A DNA stretch of 51,740 bases from Pseudomonadota bacterium. Its GTDB lineage: Bacteria > Pseudomonadota > Gammaproteobacteria > Pseudomonadales > Azotimanducaceae. The notes under the pieces are model-generated. The model saw nothing but the letters and a program-made list of their open reading frames with translations, ran no database searches and was not told where the DNA came from. The stretch spans positions 1 through 51,740 of the forward strand of contig JAQBUI010000027.1 of the NCBI GenBank assembly GCA_027624035.1, in the 5' to 3' direction. Shown here one piece after another: positions 44,573 to 51,740 of this stretch; position 1 is the stretch's first letter; each line of letters starts with the position of its first letter. Made by a program: the position numbers and the translations under genes.

Positions 44573-45241
44573 TCAGAAGAGACCAGAGCGGATGAGGCCG
44601 GGCAGTTCACGGATGTGATCGATCACTCCGTGGGCAAGCGGCGCTTCTGAAAAACGGGCATTACGTAACCACACCGCGTACATGCCGAGCGTGACTGCAG
44701 GCTCGATGTCGTTGACCGGATGATCACCGACATAGAGCGATTCCTGCGGCTGAATGCCCAGACCACTCAGACACTGGATGAATATGGCCGGGTCCGGTTT
44801 GCTGACGCCAGCTTCTTCGGAAATCACCACCACATCAAAATAGGGGCCGATACCTGCCGATGACAGCTTCGCCCGCTGCCCTCTGGCACGTCCATTGGAG
44901 ACCAGACCCAGGCTGAACTGCTGTTTCAGTTCAGCGAGCGTCACGTCTGCATCGGGAAAACACACGGCATCCATTCCGTAGTTCTCCAGAAAATCACTCA
45001 TCAGTGCATCGGTAACGGAGGTAAGATGACCGGTGTCCCTGTCGTGACCATCGAGTGCCAACGCATAAGCCGCACGCTTGTCAGCATAGCCACCGTCCTG
45101 GAACGACAGTACCCTTGCCGCAAACTCCGACGCCGACCCGGAATAAAGGAGTCGCCGGTGCTGCGCTTCGAGAAAGCCTCTCATGGTTTGTTCCCGATCG
45201 ATCAGCGTTTCGTCAAGATCGAAGATGATGGCGCGAAGCAT
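44573..45241 (-). CDS. HAD-superfamily hydrolase
   Basis: 222 residues. Motif I FDLDETLID (D8, D10), motif II LVSNGR, motif III Lys in SKPDPAIF and motif IV VGDHPVNDIEPA are all present, with an alpha-helical cap between motifs I and II. It is a small-molecule phosphatase of the YjjG/dehalogenase-like subgroup. It begins 31 bp after the sulfatase stop on the same strand, so it is likely the third gene of a TauD-sulfatase-HAD operon. Substrate unknown. Confidence 0.88.
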   Translation of the reverse strand: MLRAIIFDLDETLIDREQTMRGFLEAQHRRLLYSGSASEFAARVLSFQDGGYADKRAAYALALDGHDRDTGHLTSVTDALMSDFLENYGMDAVCFPDADVTLAELKQQFSLGLVSNGRARGQRAKLSSAGIGPYFDVVVISEEAGVSKPDPAIFIQCLSGLGIQPQESLYVGDHPVNDIEPAVTLGMYAVWLRNARFSEAPLAHGVIDHIRELPGLIRSGLF

Positions 45242-45272
45242 GTTGAACGATCGCCAGTCGATACCCGGGCGG

Positions 45273-46727
45273 CTAGTTTACACTGCCAGTGCGTTGTACG
45301 TAGGCCCGGTAGTCCTTGAGCTTCTCCTGATGGGTGCGCGCTCGCAGCGGCACCAGATATTGTTGGATCATTTCTGCGATTTTCCCGGCATAGTCGGGAT
45401 CGTCCACGACGTTGGTGATCTCGCCGGGGTCCTTCTCAAGGTCAAACAGCAGGACCGGATGGTGATCTTCGATGCGCACCGTAAGCTTGTTGGTGTCGGT
45501 GACGATGGTGGTCTCGCCAAACAATTCGCTGACCACAGCCTGCTTGCCAGCGGGCTCCGCCGCTGTATGGAAACAGGGTACTAACGACCGACCCAGAGAA
45601 TCCAGAGGCGAAGCACCGGCAATGTCGCCCAGGGTGACTGCCAGATCAATGTGATCAGTCAGAGCATCCACCACCCGGCCCTGATCTGCCGATGGCGACC
45701 TGATGATGCAGGGGACATGCATCGCTTCCCGGTAGAACACCGCCTTGCTGAACAAGCCATGATCACCGAGCATTTCACCGTGATCCGAGTTGAATATGAT
45801 CCAGGTGTTATCCAACTGCCCCTTCTGAGCCAGCACCTGGATCAGCTCACCAATCAGGTCATCGATCAGGGTGATGTTGCCATAATAGTTGGCGCGCCAT
45901 CGCTGTCGTTGATATGGGGTTGCATGGGCAACGGCCTGGCTACGCTGGCGGCGGGCTTTGATGCCGGGCAAGGGTGACGGGTGACGCTCCGAATTGCCCG
46001 GTGCGAGCGATGCGGGGTCATACATCTCACGGTATTTTTTTGGCGCATCGAAAGGGTCGTGCGGCCCGGTGAACTGAACCTGCAGGTAAAAGGGACTGGC
46101 ACCGTCGTAGTGTCTCAGCCAGTCGGCCGAGGTGCGGCCAATGTAGGAGTCGATGTCTGCGCCATCCGGCACCGGCGCGGGCTCCTGCCCCCAGGGCGTG
46201 ACATTGCCGGAGTACATCTCATCGACCCACGCCTGCATGTACGCCTGGTGAGCGGCAAGCCAGCCATGCTCCGCAAGATAATCGGTGTAGTAACACCCCA
46301 TGTTGCGAGTCTCTACCGGATCATTCACCTCATGACAGTGCTCAAAACCCATGGCGTGCAGCAAGTGTTCACACTCCCTGACATGCCTTCCAGGCTTGCC
46401 TCCGGGCCCGTCCCGCCACAGATGGGTCTTGCCAATGACCGCTGTATGATAGCCAGCGTCGCGTATGTTACGGACGTGACTTGGGCCGTCTTTGTCAGGG
46501 CCCACCCGATTGCTCCAGCAGCCATTTTCACGCACCAGTTGCCCCGTATGCAGCGACGAACGCGCGGGCACACACAGCGGTGAGTTCGACATACACCGGG
46601 TAAAGGTCACCCCCTCGGCCGACAGTCGTTCCAGATGCGGCGATATGACCTGGGACCCTGGCACAGACCCCAGGCAGTCCGCTCGCATTTGATCCGCGAA
46701 TATGAACAGGATGTTGGGCTTTTTCAT
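45273..46727 (-). CDS. Sulfatase (formylglycine type)
   Basis: 484 residues. The maturation motif is Cys52-V-P-A-R56, followed by SSLHTGQ. Metal-ligand segments are FIFADQMR (D12) and FNSDHGEMLGDHGL. No signal peptide, so cytoplasmic like choline-sulfatase-type enzymes. GGAG lies 4 bases before the ATG at 46727. It starts 13 bp after the upstream TauD-type dioxygenase. A second sulfatase is at 10727 but the two are not close copies. The dioxygenase-sulfatase pairing suggests use of an organic sulfate ester as sulfur or carbon source. Confidence 0.9.
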   Translation of the reverse strand: MKKPNILFIFADQMRADCLGSVPGSQVISPHLERLSAEGVTFTRCMSNSPLCVPARSSLHTGQLVRENGCWSNRVGPDKDGPSHVRNIRDAGYHTAVIGKTHLWRDGPGGKPGRHVRECEHLLHAMGFEHCHEVNDPVETRNMGCYYTDYLAEHGWLAAHQAYMQAWVDEMYSGNVTPWGQEPAPVPDGADIDSYIGRTSADWLRHYDGASPFYLQVQFTGPHDPFDAPKKYREMYDPASLAPGNSERHPSPLPGIKARRQRSQAVAHATPYQRQRWRANYYGNITLIDDLIGELIQVLAQKGQLDNTWIIFNSDHGEMLGDHGLFSKAVFYREAMHVPCIIRSPSADQGRVVDALTDHIDLAVTLGDIAGASPLDSLGRSLVPCFHTAAEPAGKQAVVSELFGETTIVTDTNKLTVRIEDHHPVLLFDLEKDPGEITNVVDDPDYAGKIAEMIQQYLVPLRARTHQEKLKDYRAYVQRTGSVN

Positions 46728-46740
46728 GATGCTCCGGTGA

Positions 46741-47862
46741 CTAGCGGCTGACTGGCGTGTTGATGGCTTGCTCGGACGTCAGCAGTACGCTGTAGTGCCG
46801 CTGCCCGCTCTCATCCTCCCAGAACGGGACTTCATCTTCAGCGACCGGGTCCAACAACGTCACCCGCTCCATCTGCCTGACATAGGGCCAGAAATCGCCC
46901 ACAGCATAGTGCTGACAACTCCGGTTATCCCACATTGCTACCGAGCCATCCTGCCATTGAAAGCGACAGGCAAACTCTGGCGTTGCGTACATTTTCGCGT
47001 AAAGCTGTGCCAACAGCCTGGCTGAATCCGCTGGCTCCATGCCACAGATCGAGTTGGTAAAGGTCGGGTTGATGTAGAGGGCCTTTCTGCCCGTGACGGG
47101 ATGTGTCCGACAGATGGGATGCTCTACTTCGTCTTTCCCACCACGCCCATGGATTGCCGTGCGCCCCTCAAGAAACTGTTTGAGTACTGGCGAAAGGCTG
47201 TCCCACTGGGCGAAGGCATCAATGAACAGGGTGTCGCCACCCACTGGAGGAGACTTTCGCGAGAGCAGGATAGACCCCAGGGGTGGCCGGTCCGACCAGG
47301 TAACATCGGAATGCCAGTTGGATGGGACGAACGGCCTGGCTTCATCTGAATAAAGCCGGAGCAGTTCCGGATAATCCTCCGATGGCGGACTTTCAGCCAG
47401 CGCCTGCTGCCGGCCGAAAGCGAGCCCGATATCTGCAAAGCGCTTGCCGAAGGCGAGGTGTTCGTCCCGGGTGATGTGCCCCTGGTCTCTGAAGAAGACG
47501 ACCTTTCGCTCCATCATCAGACGCCAGACCTGCTCTACCTGGGCATCCGTTGGCGTGGCCATATCGATGCCGGCAACAAACACTCCGATGCCGGGCGACA
47601 GCGGCCGCACAGACAGGCCCGCATTCTTGAGCCCGTCATGGTCCACAAAAGCCGCATCACTTTGACGAATCGCTTCAGCGACCTCGGCGGCATAGGCCTC
47701 GTCAGTCACCATGCGGTGGGCATCAGCACCGATGCGGCTGGCCGGGTTGTCCCGATAGTGGCCCTGCCAGGTATCCGCCCGGCCGCCCACCCAGCCGTCA
47801 GTGCGGCTGCCGGGGCCGCGGCCCTGGTTAAAGCCTCTGGGTTTGAAGAGTTCCTCCATCAT
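46741..47862 (-). CDS. TauD/TfdA dioxygenase with an N-terminal extension
   Basis: 373 residues. The TauD core starts near residue 83 (LSVRPLSPGIGVFVAGIDM) and contains His184-x-Asp186 (NWHSDVTW), a distal His in SCQHYAVGDF and the 2OG Arg in RQMERVTLL. The first about 82 residues are additional: a Gly/Arg-rich part (GRGPGSRTDGWVGGRAD) and a charged helix (AEVAEAIRQSDAAF). Some TauD relatives carry such a segment; its role is unknown. Starts at 47862 (or one codon later) behind an AGGGG. First gene of the TauD-sulfatase-HAD operon. Likely oxygenolytic C-S or C-O-S cleavage, by analogy with taurine dioxygenase and alkylsulfatase. Confidence 0.88.
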   Translation of the reverse strand: MMEELFKPRGFNQGRGPGSRTDGWVGGRADTWQGHYRDNPASRIGADAHRMVTDEAYAAEVAEAIRQSDAAFVDHDGLKNAGLSVRPLSPGIGVFVAGIDMATPTDAQVEQVWRLMMERKVVFFRDQGHITRDEHLAFGKRFADIGLAFGRQQALAESPPSEDYPELLRLYSDEARPFVPSNWHSDVTWSDRPPLGSILLSRKSPPVGGDTLFIDAFAQWDSLSPVLKQFLEGRTAIHGRGGKDEVEHPICRTHPVTGRKALYINPTFTNSICGMEPADSARLLAQLYAKMYATPEFACRFQWQDGSVAMWDNRSCQHYAVGDFWPYVRQMERVTLLDPVAEDEVPFWEDESGQRHYSVLLTSEQAINTPVSR

Positions 47863-47956
47863 GGCGCCCCTGATTCCTGTGATTGGGAATACCGTAACTC
47901 AAAACGCTATCAGGAGAAAATGTCTGGCACTAAGCAGCAACCCTGACCCGGAACCG

Positions 47957-49093
47957 TCAGAACCCGAGGAGGGTCGCATAGCGATCACGATGGAACGCCT
48001 GATTACCGAACGCAGTCTCCAGCACTCTTGCCCGTTTGAGATAAAACCCGGCATCAAATTCGTCGGTCATGCCGATGCCACCGTGAACCTGAATCAACTG
48101 GTTGGACATCTCATGAAGGAATTCGCCCGTTCGTGCTTTGGAGAGCGAACACAGCTCCGCGATGTTGTCCGCATCCCCGTCAATGGCCTGCAGTGCTGCC
48201 TCCATGCAGGAACGGGACAACTCCATCGCGGAGAACAGATCCGCCGCACGATGCCCCAGTGCCTGGAAAGAGCCGATCACCTGGCCAAACTGAACCCTGG
48301 TCTTCAGATATTCCAGGGTCATGTCGAATGCCTGGGATGCGGTACCCAGCATCTCGGCGGCGATGCCTGCCCTGCAACGGTCGAGTATGGCGTCCATCGA
48401 CGCATAACCTGCATCGATTTCGCCCAATGCGGCATCTGCGGGTACCTCGACATGATCAAATCCGATGTTCGCGTAGCCACGGCTGTCCGCGGTACTGAGC
48501 CGGTTGCGTGCGATGCCGTCGCTGTCCGCCCGCACGATCAGCATCGTGAGCCCATGGTCGTCACCAACGGAGCCTGAGGTCCGTGCGGCCACGATCAGGT
48601 GCGTCGCGGCCAGTCCCTCGTGGACGAACGTCTTGGTACCGTTCAGAACGAACCCGGCGCCTTTACGTTCGGCCCGCAACGCGGTTTGTAGTGGTGCGTG
48701 GCGCGGCCCCTCGTCAATGGCCAACGTCATGATGTGACTGCCATCGACGATGTGAGGCAGATGGTCCTGCTTTTGTTGATCACTCCCCGATACAAGCAGT
48801 GCGGTAGCGCCGGCATAGGCAGACGCAAACAACGGTGACGCCGTCAGCTGACGGCCGGTTTCTTCCAGCACCAGCCCGAAGGTCTGATAGCCGAGCCCCG
48901 ACCCGCCATATTGTTCCGGTACCAGGATGCCACTCCAGCCCATGTCGATCATGCCCTGCCAGGTATCCTGGCTGAACCCAAGCGGGTTGCCGCTGTCCCG
49001 CATCTCGCGAAACTTCCGAACCGGGTATTGTTCCGTCATCCAGGACTTCGCCTGTTCCCGGATCAGGGTCTGTTCTTGCGTCAGTGCTGCCAT
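47957..49093 (-). CDS. Acyl-CoA dehydrogenase, second of a pair (possible non-catalytic subunit)
   Basis: 378 residues. Helical N-terminal domain, FAD-binding middle (MTLAIDEGPRH, LNGTKTFV) and C-terminal helical domain with LKTRVQFGQVIGSFQALGHRAADLF and HGGIGMTDEFD. At the site where long-chain and isovaleryl enzymes carry a catalytic Glu (xxERxxxA) this protein reads LDRCRAG, with no Glu, and the MCAD-type site is also not obvious. The ATG at 49093 follows GGGAT/GGAC, and only 4 bp separate it from the upstream ACAD stop. Probably forms a heteromer with the upstream protein. Confidence 0.87.
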   Translation of the reverse strand: MAALTQEQTLIREQAKSWMTEQYPVRKFREMRDSGNPLGFSQDTWQGMIDMGWSGILVPEQYGGSGLGYQTFGLVLEETGRQLTASPLFASAYAGATALLVSGSDQQKQDHLPHIVDGSHIMTLAIDEGPRHAPLQTALRAERKGAGFVLNGTKTFVHEGLAATHLIVAARTSGSVGDDHGLTMLIVRADSDGIARNRLSTADSRGYANIGFDHVEVPADAALGEIDAGYASMDAILDRCRAGIAAEMLGTASQAFDMTLEYLKTRVQFGQVIGSFQALGHRAADLFSAMELSRSCMEAALQAIDGDADNIAELCSLSKARTGEFLHEMSNQLIQVHGGIGMTDEFDAGFYLKRARVLETAFGNQAFHRDRYATLLGF

Positions 49094-49097
49094 CGTC

Positions 49098-50318
49098 CTA
49101 TCCCTTTTGCGTCGTCTCGGGCAGGCCGAGAATATTCTTGGAAATGATGTTCTTCTGTACTTCAAAGGACCCACCATAGATGGACATGGCCTTGCCAGAG
49201 AGCCAGCCCCGGACTGCTGCGAGTTCCCCGGAAGTAAACCCGTCGCCCTCCCAGCCGAGGCCCTGGTGGCCCATCATCTCGAGGGTCAGTTCCGCCCGGG
49301 TCTGGGCAACAACGGTCGCGGAATTCTTGAGAATAGAGGCAGCCGCCGACACTTCCACCTTGCCGCGGGCCTCAGCGGTGATTCGCTCCCCCGTCAGTCC
49401 GTGAGCCGCAGCATCCATCAGATGCTTCGCCAGACGTGTGCGTAGATCTGCGTCACCCAGTTCGCCCCTTTCATTGGTGCCCACGTATTTCCTGGCCATC
49501 TCCTGAATCGTCACCGTCGGGCCCGATGCAGGCCCGCCGGCACTGGTCTGGCTCTGTCGTTCGTGTTGCAGCAGGCGTTTAACGACGCTCCAGCCCTCAT
49601 TCAACGGGCCCAGCAGGTCATCCTTTTCTGCCCGGGCATCATCAAAGAATGTCTCGCAGAACGGCGATGCCCCGGCAATGAGCGGAATCGGGCGTGCCCT
49701 GATGCCCGGTTGATCCATCTTCACCATCAGGAAGCTGATGCCATCCCGCTTTTTGGCATCAGGGTCAGTACGCACCAGCGCACCGCACCACTGGGAACGA
49801 TCCGCGCCGGAAGTCCAGACCTTCTGACCATTGACCCGCCAGCTGTCACCATCGTCCACCGCCCGCGTGGTCAGCGACGCCAGGTCCGACCCGGCGTTGG
49901 GTTCCGAGAGGCCCAGACACCAGCGCACCTCTCCGCTCGCAATACCCGGCAGATGTCGGCGTTTCTGCTCTTCGGTTCCGTATTCGAGAACGGTCGGCCC
50001 GACCATGGTGACCCCCATTCCGGCCAGCATCGGGATCGGGTTAAATGCCCCGACTTTCGCCATCTCATCGCCCAGCACCCGGGCCTCGGGATGGGTCAGC
50101 CCGGCTCCGCCATATTCCTTTGGCCAGGTAGGGGCGCCGTAGCCTCGCTCGGCCAGCCGGGCCCGCCACTGCGCGGCCTCGTCCTGCATGGCGCCATCCG
50201 AGAACGCCGCATCCATGATGGCCATACCCCTGCCATTCAGGGAGGCCGGGAAGTTCGCTGCAAGCCATTCGCGTACTTCTGCCCTGAAGTCTGCCAGTTG
50301 ATCCTGTGCCATAGTCAT
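49098..50318 (-). CDS. Acyl-CoA dehydrogenase, first of a pair (likely catalytic)
   Basis: About 406 residues. Typical N-terminal helices (RAEVREWLAANFP), WPKEYGGAGLT, the FAD segment WCLGLSEPNAGSDLAS, NGQKVWTSGA and a final GGSFEVQKNIISKNILGLP. HERQSQT carries a Glu at the position of the catalytic base of long-chain/isovaleryl-type enzymes. Start chosen at 50318; 50312 is equally plausible and 50369 has no ribosome binding site. Coupled to the next ACAD gene. Such pairs are known from steroid side-chain and other unusual acyl-CoA degradation; the substrate is not predictable here. Confidence 0.88.
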   Translation of the reverse strand: MTMAQDQLADFRAEVREWLAANFPASLNGRGMAIMDAAFSDGAMQDEAAQWRARLAERGYGAPTWPKEYGGAGLTHPEARVLGDEMAKVGAFNPIPMLAGMGVTMVGPTVLEYGTEEQKRRHLPGIASGEVRWCLGLSEPNAGSDLASLTTRAVDDGDSWRVNGQKVWTSGADRSQWCGALVRTDPDAKKRDGISFLMVKMDQPGIRARPIPLIAGASPFCETFFDDARAEKDDLLGPLNEGWSVVKRLLQHERQSQTSAGGPASGPTVTIQEMARKYVGTNERGELGDADLRTRLAKHLMDAAAHGLTGERITAEARGKVEVSAAASILKNSATVVAQTRAELTLEMMGHQGLGWEGDGFTSGELAAVRGWLSGKAMSIYGGSFEVQKNIISKNILGLPETTQKG

Positions 50319-50406
50319 CTCTGCTCGTTGAAACAATGCCCACATGGTAGCCCAATGGCCCGGTGCCACGCACGTGAATCATCTGGGGATGGGTAATTGC
50401 CTGGCC

Positions 50407-51540
50407 TCAGGACAGGTTCAGATCTGCCGGATCAGGTGGCAACATGGCACTGTAACCAGACACAACCCTGTAACCAACATAGACTGCGATGGTCAGCCCC
50501 AGAACGAAGGTTAGCGCTGTGCTGTATTTCCTCAGCCGATTCCGATTTGCCTCATCGACGAACTTCCCATGGCGAGCGAGCGCAGTATCCAGCGCCCCCG
50601 CGGCCTCACCCGTGCTGATCACCTGGAGCAGGTCACGTTCGAAGGCTCCTGTTTCCCTTGCAACCTCGGCCAGCGGCCGACCCGCTTCCAGTTCGGGCTG
50701 ATGGGATGTGAGTACCCGGCGCAGGAATCGGTTGCTGACGGCGTTCGCGGCAATGCCCCAGGCATCGGCCAGATTGACCCCGGCCGAGTACAGTGCGCCG
50801 AATACGCGTATGAACTGATTCGTCTGCAGATCGCGGTAGACGGACACCCGTTGCAGCCGCCACTCATCCCAGGCCAGGGCGAATGATGCCGAGGCCATCA
50901 GCCTGGCAAGTACCGCCCGCATCAGATAATACAGACCCGCTGCCATCAGCAATGGCAACAGGCTGCTACCAAGGTAATCCAGCAGACCGCTCGTCCAGAG
51001 GAGCGGCAGCGGCAGGATGAATACCGAGCCGACCAGGGTATACATGGGTTTGCGCAGTTCGCGATATACACCCTCAATCAGATTGATCTTCTGATCCACC
51101 AGATCATGGAGGTACTGAAACATGCCTTCCGGGTTACCTGAATGCTCGCCGGCCTCGATCAGTCGAATATGATGAACCGGAAAGTAGCTGGCTGACTGGG
51201 CCATGCCTTGACTGGTGGGATCACCGGCCGCCAGCGTAGTGGCGATTCTCTGGTACGGCAGCAGATCCCGAATGGAACCAGGCTGGTCCAGAAACCGCTG
51301 ATGGGCATCCACGGCATTCAATCCTGCCCGCAACATCGTCGCCTGGGTGAGATAGTAGTTGCGGAGTTCACGGTCGATTTCAAGCCGTCCGTAGCGGGTC
51401 GCCTTGCCGGTTCGCCGAGCGGTCCCGTGCGAGAGCGATGGTGACGCCTGCTGGCGCGACAGATAGCGAGCAATGATGACGCCACAACCATGACATTCCG
51501 GGCTTTGTTGCTGAACCAGGCCGCACTTCGGGCATTCCAT
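50407..51540 (-). CDS. Zinc-ribbon T2SF protein (PilC/GspF-like), orphan
   Basis: 377 residues. The N-terminus has a CX2C-x9-CX2C zinc ribbon (C3, C6, C16, C19). Two T2SF domains follow: one with YYLTQATMLRAGLNAVDA and IEAGEHSGNPEGMF, and one after two helices with FIRVFGALYSAGVNLADAW and ISTGEAAGALDTAL. A C-terminal hydrophobic helix ends the protein. T2SF proteins are the inner-membrane platform of type IV pili and type II secretion. No pil or gsp ATPase or pilin gene lies nearby, so it is an orphan. The ATG at 51540 has GAGAG 8 bases upstream. A tandem repeat precedes it. Confidence 0.85.
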   Translation of the reverse strand: MECPKCGLVQQQSPECHGCGVIIARYLSRQQASPSLSHGTARRTGKATRYGRLEIDRELRNYYLTQATMLRAGLNAVDAHQRFLDQPGSIRDLLPYQRIATTLAAGDPTSQGMAQSASYFPVHHIRLIEAGEHSGNPEGMFQYLHDLVDQKINLIEGVYRELRKPMYTLVGSVFILPLPLLWTSGLLDYLGSSLLPLLMAAGLYYLMRAVLARLMASASFALAWDEWRLQRVSVYRDLQTNQFIRVFGALYSAGVNLADAWGIAANAVSNRFLRRVLTSHQPELEAGRPLAEVARETGAFERDLLQVISTGEAAGALDTALARHGKFVDEANRNRLRKYSTALTFVLGLTIAVYVGYRVVSGYSAMLPPDPADLNLS

Positions 51541-51547
51541 CGTTTCG

Positions 51548-51599
51548 CTCTCAATGACTACTCTCAATGACCGCTCTCAATGACCGCTCTCAATGACCG
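51548..51599 (+). repeat. 13-bp tandem repeat, four copies, ahead of the T2SF gene
   Basis: The unit ctctcaatgaccg is repeated (first copy ends cta). It lies in the leader of the minus-strand T2SF gene and ends within 8 bases of its ATG, so copy number could change ribosome-binding context or the promoter distance. Confidence 0.85.
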
Positions 51600-51672
51600 A
51601 CCACTCTCGGTGACTCCCAGCAATTCACTGCCTGGAGGTCAGTATAGAACACTCCGACAAGGTGTTGCCGAC

Positions 51673-51740
51673 AGGCTTTCATGGAAGTTCTGGCCGCACG
51701 CTGTGCCGTCCGGAAAACTTCCCGGCACGACAACGGCGTG
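51673..51740 (+). repeat. Dispersed hairpin repeat, copy C (cut by the window end)
   Basis: It shares aggctttcatggaagttc with copy B. Outer arms ggaagtt/aacttcc and inner ctgg/ccgg form a hairpin, followed by the second small hairpin (ggcacga to cgtg). The window ends inside the element. Confidence 0.65.

Noticed and set aside
1..51740. tRNA, rRNA or prophage genes
   Set aside because: No TpsiC-arm/anticodon pattern, rRNA block or phage structural gene was found on either strand.

Overview
The window looks like about 52 kb from an uncultured Gammaproteobacterium, probably marine. Reasons are the high-GC coding sequence, a TorF-type porin, complete urea-ABC and urease gene sets, many sulfatases and Fe(II) dioxygenases, DUF3604 lipoprotein or periplasmic proteins, and lumazine synthase behind an FMN riboswitch. 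Taxonomy is inferred from gene content only. A related hairpin-forming repeat lies at base 1, near 42.1 kb and at the last base. This suggests the window is a whole assembled contig that broke at repeats. No rRNA, tRNA, CRISPR array, phage gene or intact insertion sequence was seen.

Layout. 1-8.6 kb: a serine-hydrolase fragment truncated at a repeat, an Nramp-like transporter, a PhyH dioxygenase, a PpiC-type isomerase overlapping a HupE/UreJ gene whose signal peptide carries an 18-bp minisatellite, a nitroreductase, a DUF2087 protein and a DUF3604 protein. 6.6-17.3 kb: two copies of a [DUF3604 + D-aminoacylase-like amidohydrolase] module around a sulfatase, followed by a two-domain VOC protein.

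17.6-39.0 kb is a nitrogen-scavenging island with three transcription units, each behind a sequence that fits the sigma-54 (-24/-12) consensus. They are: (i) a TorF-like porin; (ii) a guanidine operon led by a guanidine-I (ykkC) riboswitch, encoding an SsuABC-like importer, two DUF1989 carboxyguanidine deiminase subunits, a guanidine (urea-type) carboxylase and allophanate hydrolase; and (iii) urtABCDE-ureDABCEFG for urea import and hydrolysis. A porin, two importers and two ATP/Ni-dependent catabolic routes would turn external guanidine and urea into ammonium and CO2 under nitrogen limitation. Directly after ureG lies a small peptide gene with a perfect double-glycine leader, followed by a small membrane protein gene. 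This is a bacteriocin/immunity-like pair.

39.9-51.7 kb: an MFS transporter; a TauD dioxygenase; ribH under an FMN riboswitch; a YtoQ protein; an HSL-type hydrolase; a TauD-sulfatase-HAD operon suited to sulfate esters or organosulfur compounds; a translationally coupled pair of acyl-CoA dehydrogenases in which only one has a visible catalytic Glu candidate; and an orphan zinc-ribbon/T2SF (PilC/GspF-like) protein preceded by a 13-bp tandem repeat.
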